DNA of 16,315 nt from an uncultured Bacteroidota bacterium (GTDB taxonomy: Bacteria; Bacteroidota; Bacteroidia; Chitinophagales; Saprospiraceae): the NCBI GenBank assembly GCA_937952445.1, contig CALGAA010000424.1:1-16315 (forward strand), written 5' to 3'. The notes under the pieces are model-generated. The model was not told where the DNA came from, searched no databases, and saw nothing but the letters and a program-made list of their open reading frames with translations. Positions 7,180-12,703 of this stretch are shown in pieces. A program made the position numbers and the translations under genes. The number at the start of each line of letters is the position of its first letter. Position 1 is the first letter of the stretch.

Positions 7180-7637
7180 ATTTCCCTTATCCGGTCAAAG
7201 ATAAATAATTGATTCACCTCTCTCATATTCCACGCCTATTTTCTTCTCCAGGTCAGGCGTATCTGTGGTGATAAGGTAGATGGTGCTATGTCTTCATAAA
7301 CCGGCTAATGCCTGACAAAGATAGGGATAATTTCGGGGAATAACTCGTCAGAGCCAGTGATTCATACACGAAGTCCCCTTGCCACAATTTGCGATTCGTT
7401 GGAATGCCAAATCGGGGCTCAATACGTCGGATATTCATGTGACTGGTGCACTAAGGTTTGAGGAAAGCCTGATCCAACTCGTGTTGTTCAACAGGGATAT
7501 GGTATTCACCATGCGGCCTATAGTCGCCGGAAGGCTCAATCCGGCACTTGTTTAAAAAAGCCTAAATGCTATATAACCCAATTTGGATATGGTGAATTCT
7601 AGTGATTTCAGACCACGATAGGCAAAGATGGGTTCTT
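7180..7637. other. 458-bp gap between mpl and the TlpA-like gene
   Basis: No complete gene is recognised here. The gap holds two TATCTTTG boxes (minus strand, 7196-7203 and 7316-7323) and a hairpin GCCGGA-N8-TCCGGC (7526-7545). There is also a 9-bp direct repeat GGATATGGT (7495-7503, 7585-7593). On the minus strand one frame is open from 7561 to 7454 and, after a single TAG (7451-7453), again from 7450 to 7289. The upstream piece has protein-like composition (for example YRPHGEYHIPVEQHELDQAF), so it may be debris of a lost gene. That is a guess, not a call. Confidence 0.35.
7196..7203 (-). promoter_or_regulatory. Candidate -7 box for mpl
   Basis: On the minus strand the sequence reads TATCTTTG, a perfect TAnnTTTG match, 16 nt before the mpl ATG. 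A transcript would have a leader of about a dozen nucleotides. No clear TTG is seen at the -33 distance. A second identical TATCTTTG is at 7316-7323 on the same strand and could be an alternative start about 120 nt further upstream. Confidence 0.45.
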
Positions 7638-9065
7638 TTAATTGGCCGTTGTCGTGGCTGAGCCATCACCTTCGTTTTTCAGGGCTTTAATGACCTCAGC
7701 GATTTGCCCAAAACCAATCCCTTTCGATGCGATTTTGTTATCGGAATCGATCACGAATACCTTCGGTGTCGAACGTACGTCGTACAATCTTCCATAGGCG
7801 CTAACGGGCAAGGTATGAATTCCGGCGGGGCCAAGATCGTTCTCATCTAAAAAAGCTTTGCAGGATTCATCAGCTTTTGTGCACACGGTGATAAACCGAA
7901 TCGAAGAATCATTGATCTCATCCTGAATTTCTGGAATGGTGGGCATTACCTTTTCGCAGTGATTACAAGTGGACGACCAAAATATCAACACTTTATATGA
8001 AGCAGAAACATCCTGCAGGGTCACCTCTTGTTCCTTATAAATATCATAAAGCTGCAGCGGTGGTGCTTGTTTTCCTAACAAAGTATAACTAAATCGTTCG
8101 GCATTATCCAGAATTTTGTGTAAGGTTTCTTCATCCACCCAGGGTGCTTTCCCCTTTCCATAGTACTGCTGCGCCAAATGGACGTATACTGCGTCGTGAC
8201 CTACAATTTTTGGATTCGCGTATTTATTGAGCAGCTTAACCAGAAAATACCGGTAAATCGTACTCTCCTCATCAAGCAAAGCAAAAAATTCGTCGATGGC
8301 CTGATTGAGTGAATCGGGTACCTGAGAGGTGTATTTGTCAAAATATTCCATCACCTTTTGATGTATAAAAGGAGTCCGGAGTAACGCTTCTCTGCTGAGG
8401 TCGAGTTGATCGAAATAATGCTCCCGATAATATTGAAATGCTTTCACCTGCCTTTCCTCACTGGACAATCCGGGAAATGGCGGAATGGACGGTTCCCTAC
8501 TCGCTGAAATTACCAGGGCTGAAAGCGAGTTGGGATGATTTTGTAAAATTTCATCTTGCTTTTGAAGCACCTTCTGATCCAAAGCAGTCAATTGTGCATC
8601 CAGGTCATCTTTCACCGACTGATCGGAAGCACTACTTAGTTTTTCTTCTAAGATCGCTTTCTGTTTTCGGGCAGAGTCAATAAGGTGGAGATAATCATAA
8701 AATATTGTATTATCCTCATGCCCCTCTATTTTTGTTTGTGATGAAATATTGAGGGCGTCGGTTTTCATCGCAAAGTGCTGATCATCATCGATCAAAATCT
8801 GAAAGAAAGAATTCTCCGGCGGCATCACGAAGATGTATACACCGTGCGGCAATAGCTCTTCGCCCTGAAATGAAAACACACCCTGCGCATCCGCAAATGC
8901 GGTATCCCTTACGTATTGGGCGTCCCCGTAGAAATAGGCCAAATAAAGCGTATCGCTTTTGCGATTATCTATCTCAACATCAATTTGATATGCTGCTTGA
9001 GATAAAGAAACACTGAATGCAATTAACACCACTAACCCTGTCAGTACTACCCGGTATATTTTCAT
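7638..9065 (-). CDS. TlpA/ResA-like thioredoxin-fold protein with large N-terminal extracytoplasmic domain
   Basis: The 475-residue exported protein is of a type common in Bacteroidota. Residues 1-24 form a signal peptide (hydrophobic VVLTGLVVLIAFSVSLSQA). About 25-110 is a beta-rich domain resembling DUF4369 (VEIDNRKSDTLYLAYFYGDA, VRDTAFADAQGVFSF). A long helical, charged middle domain (about 115-325) resembles DUF5106. Residues 332-465 are a thioredoxin/redoxin domain with LGKQAPPLQLYD, the redox motif C367-N-H-C370 in FWSSTCNHCEKVMPTI, and the cis-Pro region STPKVFVID (P434). Two more cysteines (C395, C402) lie in TVCTKADESC. It is probably a periplasmic thiol reductase or disulfide-handling protein. 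The partner is unknown. The gene is flanked by gaps of 458 and 182 bp, so it is likely transcribed alone. Confidence 0.85.
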   Translation of the reverse strand: MKIYRVVLTGLVVLIAFSVSLSQAAYQIDVEIDNRKSDTLYLAYFYGDAQYVRDTAFADAQGVFSFQGEELLPHGVYIFVMPPENSFFQILIDDDQHFAMKTDALNISSQTKIEGHEDNTIFYDYLHLIDSARKQKAILEEKLSSASDQSVKDDLDAQLTALDQKVLQKQDEILQNHPNSLSALVISASREPSIPPFPGLSSEERQVKAFQYYREHYFDQLDLSREALLRTPFIHQKVMEYFDKYTSQVPDSLNQAIDEFFALLDEESTIYRYFLVKLLNKYANPKIVGHDAVYVHLAQQYYGKGKAPWVDEETLHKILDNAERFSYTLLGKQAPPLQLYDIYKEQEVTLQDVSASYKVLIFWSSTCNHCEKVMPTIPEIQDEINDSSIRFITVCTKADESCKAFLDENDLGPAGIHTLPVSAYGRLYDVRSTPKVFVIDSDNKIASKGIGFGQIAEVIKALKNEGDGSATTTAN

Positions 9066-9144
9066 TTCGTCTTTCGTTTATTAAATTATATAGAGCTCTT
9101 AGTCCGTTGAAATGAGAATGCACAATTTCTCCAACCCACCAATC

Positions 9145-9207
9145 TTATTTTCCATCCATCTTCCCACGTTCTGCGAACAAAAAAGGATAAAACTTTTTTA
9201 TACCCAT
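9145..9207 (-). CDS. Possible 20-codon small ORF with a strong GGAGG ribosome-binding site
   Basis: On the minus strand, GGAGG (9222-9218) precedes an ATG at 9207 by 10 nt, followed by 20 codons (MGIKKFYPFLFAERGKMDGK) and TAA. A good Shine-Dalgarno is rare in this window, which is why the ORF is listed. It sits in the 182-bp space between the NTP-pyrophosphohydrolase-like gene and the TlpA-like gene, on the strand of both. The peptide has no recognised family and may be fortuitous. Confidence 0.2.
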   Translation of the reverse strand: MGIKKFYPFLFAERGKMDGK

Positions 9208-9247
9208 TTAAATTTCACCTCCACTTACAATACGATTTGACTTCGAA

Positions 9248-9724
9248 TTATTGTGTTAATTTGGACTTAAGATCCGCTTCGCTGTATCGGATTGACTTTA
9301 ATACTTTCCCATCGGTGTTTCGGTGCACGGTAAACACCTCGCCCCGCTGCTGGATATAACCATCTTCCCCTTTGCGTTCCTGATAGTGCCGGATCGTTTC
9401 TTCCGCTTCTTCCAGCGTACTACAGGTTTTACTCATGTTGCTCCGCTGAACTTCATCAAACAACTCTTTAAACTTCGAACCCATCCCATATTCCAGGATG
9501 GCTCCTGACAGGACATATTGAAGATCACAAAATGCATCCGCAATTTCCACCAGGTCCCCCTCTTCGATGGCTTCTTCCAGCTCTTTCAATTCTTCACGCA
9601 GCAGATTTACCCTCAGCGTCGATCGCTCTTTGGATATCAGTTGGGGTTCATCCAAAACTGGTAAACCAAAGGTTTTATGAAACTTAGCAACGGAATTTAG
9701 GGGAGAAGGTTCTTCGAATTTCAT
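9248..9724 (-). CDS. MazG-like all-alpha nucleoside triphosphate pyrophosphohydrolase
   Basis: This is a 158-residue protein. Residues 36-82 carry the metal-binding signature of the all-alpha NTP-PPase superfamily (MazG, HisE/PRA-PH, dUTPase-2). E44-E45-x-x-E48 lies in LLREELKELEEAIEEGD, and E60-x-x-D63 with D67 lies in LVEIADAFCDLQYVL. Enzymes of this superfamily cleave NTPs to NMP and pyrophosphate, often to clear damaged or non-canonical nucleotides. The C-terminal part (about 100-158) is a charged helix plus a short beta-rich tail (YIQQRGEVFTVHRNTDGKVL) seen in Bacteroidota homologues annotated as NTP pyrophosphohydrolase family. HisE is less likely because there is no his context. It is divergent from coaE, with 44 bp between the two starts. 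Confidence 0.82.
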   Translation of the reverse strand: MKFEEPSPLNSVAKFHKTFGLPVLDEPQLISKERSTLRVNLLREELKELEEAIEEGDLVEIADAFCDLQYVLSGAILEYGMGSKFKELFDEVQRSNMSKTCSTLEEAEETIRHYQERKGEDGYIQQRGEVFTVHRNTDGKVLKSIRYSEADLKSKLTQ

Positions 9725-9746
9725 ATTTTTTGCGTTAGATTCAGGG

Positions 9747-9775
9747 CAAAATTAAGGCAAAATCAGAAATGACAA
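9747..9775 (-). promoter_or_regulatory. Bacteroidota-type promoter for the MazG-like gene
   Basis: On the minus strand, TTG (9775-9773, in a TTTTG run) is followed after an 18-nt spacer by TAATTTTG (9754-9747). This fits the -33 TTG / -7 TAnnTTTG arrangement. The predicted start near 9743 leaves a leader of about 19 nt. The -33 element lies inside the first codons of coaE, so the two divergent genes share this control region. For coaE itself only a near match with a 3-nt inner spacer (TATTTTTTG, about 9724-9732) is seen. Confidence 0.55.
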
Positions 9776-10356
9776 AATGGAAAGTGGGAATCACGGGGGG
9801 CATAGGGAGTGGAAAAACATATTGTGCCCGTATTTTCTCCCATTTGGGAATTCCCATTTACAACTCGGATGAGCGAGCACAGTGGATCATGCTGCACGAC
9901 CCGGAAGTTCGATCCGGGCTCCTGGAACTTCTGGGTCAGCAGACCTATACCACGGACGGAAAACTCAACAAGGAATTTCTCAGAACCAGGGTATTCGGAT
10001 CGCCATCAACCCGGGAATCCATTAATGCAATTGTACATCCGGCGGTTGGCCGGGATTACGAGCAGTGGCATGCACGGCAAACAAGTCCCTATACTCTAAA
10101 AGAAGCAGCCCTTTTGGTGGAATCCGGTTCGTATCTGTCCCTGGACCATCTCATCATGGTACGCGCTCCGATTACGCTGCGATATCAACGGGTGATGGCC
10201 CGCGATTTCATTTCTGCCAAATCCGTCCTTGATCGGATGGCCAGCCAACTCCATGACGAAGAAAAGGAACGGGTGTCTGATTTAAAAATTGACAATTCGG
10301 GATGCTATCCGCTGCTTCCACAAATATTGCACATTCATAAATATCTATTACGTTGA
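9769..10356 (+). CDS. coaE: Dephospho-CoA kinase
   Basis: This enzyme phosphorylates the 3'-hydroxyl of dephospho-CoA with ATP, the last step of coenzyme A synthesis. The 195-residue protein has Walker A GGIGSGKT at residues 10-17, the substrate-site block IPIYNSDERAQ (28-38), the conserved VHPAV, and a late I-D-N-S-G segment matching the family's I-x-N-x-G near the C-terminus. The family's usual D-A-D motif reads N-S-D here (N32, D34), so the first Asp is replaced. Bacteroidota members vary at this site, so activity is still expected. The start ATG follows directly after the shared divergent promoter region. The stop codon TGA overlaps the TTG start of rocD by 4 nt, so the two genes are probably co-translated. 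Confidence 0.95.
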   Translation: MTKWKVGITGGIGSGKTYCARIFSHLGIPIYNSDERAQWIMLHDPEVRSGLLELLGQQTYTTDGKLNKEFLRTRVFGSPSTRESINAIVHPAVGRDYEQWHARQTSPYTLKEAALLVESGSYLSLDHLIMVRAPITLRYQRVMARDFISAKSVLDRMASQLHDEEKERVSDLKIDNSGCYPLLPQILHIHKYLLR

Positions 10357-11573
10357 AAAACAATCAATACTACATCGATCTGGAAACCCGGCATGGCGCC
10401 CACAACTATCATCCATTGCCCGTGGTATTGCAACGCGGTAAAGGCATTCATGTGTGGGATGTCGAGGGACGACAATATTTTGATTACCTCTCAGCTTACT
10501 CGGCTGTCAACCAGGGACACAACCACCCTTATATTGTCAGCGCCATGAAAAATCAACTCGATCAACTGAGCCTGGTGTCCAGAGCGTTCCACAGCGATCA
10601 GTTGGGGCTGTATGCACAATACATCACGGGGCTGTTTGGCTACGACAAAGTTCTTCCGATGAATTCCGGGGCAGAAGGGGTCGAAACGGCGATTAAATTA
10701 TGTCGGAAATGGGGTTATAAAAAGAAATCGATACCGACCAATCAAAGCAAAATCATATTCGTATCCGGAAATTTCCACGGAAGAACCCTCGGGGTTATTA
10801 GTGCTTCAGTTGACTCTGATTCGACGGCGGAATTTGGTCCGTTTGTTCCGGGGTATGAAGTCATACCTTTCGACGATCTTGCGGCACTGGAAGAAGCAGT
10901 AAAAGACCCCAATGCTGCGGGCTTCGTGGTAGAGCCAATTCAGGGGGAAGCCGGCGTCAAGGTTCCTTCAGAGGGCTATTTGAAAGAAGCAGCCCTTCTG
11001 TGTCGCAAACACGATGTACTATTTATAGCAGACGAAATCCAGACGGGTTTGGGAAGAACGGGTCGAATGTTGTGCTGTGATCATGAAAATGTACGGCCGG
11101 ATATATTGATATTGGGAAAAGCCCTTTCGGGAGGCTTGTACCCCGTTTCGGCTGTACTGGCGGATGATGAAATCATGTTGACGATCCAACCCGGGGAACA
11201 CGGCTCGACCTACGGTGGCAATCCCCTGGCATGTGCTACAGCCCTCGCCGCTCTGGAAATTTTACACATGGAAAACTTACCGGAAAATGCCCGTGTTATG
11301 GGCGACCTTTTCCGATCCGGTCTTCTGGAAATTCAAAAAACGTATCCGATGATCAGGGAAGTCAGGGGGAAAGGACTTCTAAATGCCATCGAGCTTGATG
11401 CCGATCCGGATTCATCTACTGCGTGGGATCTCTGCATCACCATGATGAATCATGGATTACTCGCCAAGCCGACCCATGGAAATATGATCCGGTTCGCCCC
11501 ACCATTAATTATCGGGCAGGACGATCTGGAAAAAGGACTTGAAATCATACATCAATCCATCCGATCGCTTTAA
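10353..11573 (+). CDS. rocD: Ornithine--oxo-acid aminotransferase
   Basis: This PLP enzyme moves the delta-amino group of ornithine to 2-oxoglutarate, giving glutamate 5-semialdehyde and glutamate and linking arginine/ornithine with proline metabolism. The 406-residue class III aminotransferase has the OAT hallmark YLSAYSAVNQGHNHP (45-59), SGAEG (105-109) for cofactor phosphate, NFHGRT (140-145), VVEPIQGEAGV (192-202), ADEIQTGLGRTG with Asp227, and the PLP lysine K256 in ILGKALSGG. The C-terminus (EVRGKGLLNAIEL, GNMIRFAPPLII) is also typical. The start codon is TTG at 10353, overlapping the coaE stop by 4 nt (TTGA). No in-frame ATG exists before residue 65, and the residues from YYIDLETRHGAHNYHPLP are family-like, so TTG is well supported. 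Confidence 0.95.
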   Translation: MKNNQYYIDLETRHGAHNYHPLPVVLQRGKGIHVWDVEGRQYFDYLSAYSAVNQGHNHPYIVSAMKNQLDQLSLVSRAFHSDQLGLYAQYITGLFGYDKVLPMNSGAEGVETAIKLCRKWGYKKKSIPTNQSKIIFVSGNFHGRTLGVISASVDSDSTAEFGPFVPGYEVIPFDDLAALEEAVKDPNAAGFVVEPIQGEAGVKVPSEGYLKEAALLCRKHDVLFIADEIQTGLGRTGRMLCCDHENVRPDILILGKALSGGLYPVSAVLADDEIMLTIQPGEHGSTYGGNPLACATALAALEILHMENLPENARVMGDLFRSGLLEIQKTYPMIREVRGKGLLNAIELDADPDSSTAWDLCITMMNHGLLAKPTHGNMIRFAPPLIIGQDDLEKGLEIIHQSIRSL

Positions 11574-11632
11574 GACAGCCCTGATGCACCGTTTCACCTT
11601 CCAGCAAGATGTGGCCATGCATGCATTTTAAG

Positions 11633-11648
11633 GCTCCTTTTCGGGAGC
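11633..11648. other. Small hairpin downstream of rocD
   Basis: GCTCC-TTTTCG-GGAGC gives a 5-bp stem and 6-nt loop, 60 bp after the rocD stop, followed by AATAAAATTTTA. It lacks a proper T-tract on either strand, so intrinsic termination is doubtful. Next to it lies a degenerate -7 box, GAACTTTG (11662-11669), that would start cobB transcription almost at the ATG (11675). Confidence 0.3.
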
Positions 11649-11674
11649 AATAAAATTTTACGAACTTTGTGCGT

Positions 11675-12373
11675 ATGAAAAAGAAACTTGTAGTCCTTAC
11701 CGGTGCCGGGGTTAGCGCTGAGAGTGGAATCAAAACATTTCGAGATGCAGACGGATTGTGGGAAGGCCACGATGTCAATGAGGTAGCCACGATGACGGGT
11801 TTCCTGAGGAATCCTGATCTGGTACATGAATTTTATAACCAGCGAAGACGGCAACTTCTGGAGGTCCGACCCAATGCCGCACATGAATTTCTCGTCGAAC
11901 TCGAGGACGATTTTGATGTTCATATCATCACCCAAAATATCGATGATTTGCATGAGCGGGCCGGGAGTACTCAGGTCCTACACCTCCACGGGGAATTGCT
12001 CAAAATTCAAAGTTTATCGGATCCTGATCGTGTGATCCCGTGGAAAGAAGATTTAACCACTGATTATATCGATGAGGACAATCACCAGTACCGTCCCTTT
12101 GTGGTCTGGTTTGGTGAGGCTGTTCCCCAACTTTCCCGGGCGGCCATTTTATGCCAGTCTGCTGAGATTTGTCTGGTGATCGGCACTTCCCTGCAAGTGT
12201 ATCCTGCAGCGTCCCTGCTCGATTACTGTCCCCCGGAAACCCCCATTTTATATCTCGACCCCAACCCGGGGAAAGTCACTCATTTTCAAAATCATTCCCA
12301 GATAGAAGTATTTCCCTACACAGCTACGCAGGGAATTCCTTATTTGAGAAAAAAATTATCCGATTTTAAATAA
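11675..12373 (+). CDS. cobB: Class III sirtuin, NAD-dependent lysine deacylase, without zinc cysteines
   Basis: This is a 232-residue Sir2-family protein predicted to remove acyl groups from protein lysines using NAD. It has GAGVSAESGI (10-19), TFRDADGLWEG (21-31), TQNIDDLHERAG (86-97), the catalytic His105 in VLHLHGE, FVVWFGEAVP (142-151), GTSLQVYPAASLL (170-182) and YLDPN for NAD binding. Y54-N-Q-R57 matches the Y-x-x-R motif that class III enzymes (SIRT5, E. coli CobB) use to bind succinyl and malonyl groups. The two CxxC zinc pairs found in most sirtuins are absent; the only cysteines are C160, C166 and C185. Many Bacteroidota homologues share this. An in-frame GTG at 11669 is possible, but the ATG at 11675 is preferred. 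It lies 101 bp after rocD and before the arginine operon. Confidence 0.93.
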   Translation: MKKKLVVLTGAGVSAESGIKTFRDADGLWEGHDVNEVATMTGFLRNPDLVHEFYNQRRRQLLEVRPNAAHEFLVELEDDFDVHIITQNIDDLHERAGSTQVLHLHGELLKIQSLSDPDRVIPWKEDLTTDYIDEDNHQYRPFVVWFGEAVPQLSRAAILCQSAEICLVIGTSLQVYPAASLLDYCPPETPILYLDPNPGKVTHFQNHSQIEVFPYTATQGIPYLRKKLSDFK

Positions 12374-12408
12374 TTTTTATTCAAGGTTCGAAAAAATATT
12401 TCAATTAA

Positions 12409-12425
12409 ATTTTTGGTCCAAAAAT
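12409..12425. promoter_or_regulatory. 17-bp dyad, possible operator
   Basis: ATTTTTGGTCCAAAAAT is a perfect inverted repeat with 8-bp arms around one central base. It lies 36 bp after the cobB stop and about 97 bp upstream of the candidate arginine promoter. The symmetry would suit a dimeric DNA-binding protein. With a 1-nt centre it is not a good RNA hairpin, so a terminator is less likely. No known operator consensus is matched. Confidence 0.35.
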
Positions 12426-12521
12426 GTCATATTTACATTATTTAACTCCCCATGCTAAATATTGACTTTTTGCCCTAAATAATGGGCCTCAATTCTGTAA
12501 AATTTATTTTTTAAAACCTGG

Positions 12522-12549
12522 TTGATCTCCATTTTATTTTCTAATTTTA
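12522..12549 (+). promoter_or_regulatory. Candidate promoter of the arginine operon
   Basis: TTG (12522-12524), a 17-nt spacer, then TAATTTTA (12542-12549) match the Bacteroidota -33/-7 pattern except for the last base of TAnnTTTG. It is the best match in the 330-bp leader. Transcription would begin near 12553, giving a leader of about 150 nt before the GNAT gene and placing the first small ORF almost at the 5' end of the RNA. Confidence 0.4.
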
Positions 12550-12557
12550 CCTCCGCA

Positions 12558-12635
12558 ATGCAGGAAATAAACTTTTCATATCATCTTTTCTTTCCACGCT
12601 CCTACAGGCGCGGGATATTCAGGAATCACCGTTGA
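12558..12635 (+). CDS. Possible arginine-rich leader peptide of the arg operon
   Basis: This is a 25-codon ORF starting about 5 nt after the predicted transcription start and reading MQEINFSYHLFFPRSYRRGI then FRNHR. Five of 25 codons are arginine (codons 14, 17, 18, 22, 25), concentrated in the second half, with two adjacent. A leader peptide rich in the pathway's end product, directly ahead of the biosynthetic operon, is the classic arrangement for ribosome-mediated control. No Shine-Dalgarno is visible, as for most genes here. Chance cannot be excluded: ORFs of this size are common and roughly two arginines would be expected at random. Confidence 0.35.
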   Translation: MQEINFSYHLFFPRSYRRGIFRNHR

Positions 12636-12640
12636 TCCTG
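12620..12640 (+). promoter_or_regulatory. Leader hairpin overlapping the end of the small Arg-rich ORF
   Basis: CAGG-a-ATCA, loop CCGT, TGAT-CCTG forms an 8-bp stem with one bulged A and a tetraloop. The left arm contains arginine codon 22, the loop overlaps codon 25, and the right arm contains the ORF's stop codon. The right arm (with 12641-12643) can instead pair perfectly with ATGCAGGA at 12558-12565, so the two structures exclude each other. Confidence 0.35.
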
Positions 12641-12643
12641 CAT

Positions 12644-12703
12644 ATGAGTAATCGCACTTACCGATCAAATCTGCCTCATTACAATTTCTTTAATTTCATT
12701 TAA
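12644..12703 (+). CDS. Second short leader ORF abutting the GNAT start
   Basis: ATG at 12644 opens a 19-codon frame (MSNRTYRSNLPHYNFFNFI) whose TAA (12701-12703) is immediately followed by the ATG of the GNAT gene, in the same frame. It has two arginine codons (4 and 7). If translated, a terminating ribosome could restart directly at the GNAT gene. It could equally be fortuitous. Confidence 0.25.
   Translation: MSNRTYRSNLPHYNFFNFI

Larger units (their letters stand above)
12374..12703 (+). other. 330-bp AT-rich leader of the arginine operon
   Basis: This gap separates cobB from the GNAT gene. It contains a 17-bp dyad (12409-12425), a candidate promoter (12522-12549), two short ORFs (12558-12635 and 12644-12703) and overlapping RNA helices (12558-12643). 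A weak GCCC-N8-GGGC repeat (12472-12487) is also present. No argR gene and no strong ARG box lie here. Confidence 0.5.

Noticed and set aside
7526..7545. GCCGGA-N8-TCCGGC hairpin as a terminator for the TlpA-like gene
   Set aside because: It is more than 90 nt past the stop and no T-tract follows on the minus strand.
11617..11626. ATGCATGCAT palindrome after rocD
   Set aside because: It is a short, low-complexity self-complementary sequence with no repeat elsewhere in the window and no link to a promoter.
12370..12383. ARG-box-like sequence ATAAT-TTTT-ATTCA
   Set aside because: Only the right half matches the ArgR consensus well. It overlaps the cobB stop codon and lies about 150 bp upstream of the candidate promoter, and such AT-rich matches arise easily by chance.
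12472..12487. GCCC-N8-GGGC inverted repeat in the arg leader region
   Set aside because: The 4-bp stem with a large loop is too weak, and it lies upstream of the likely transcription start.
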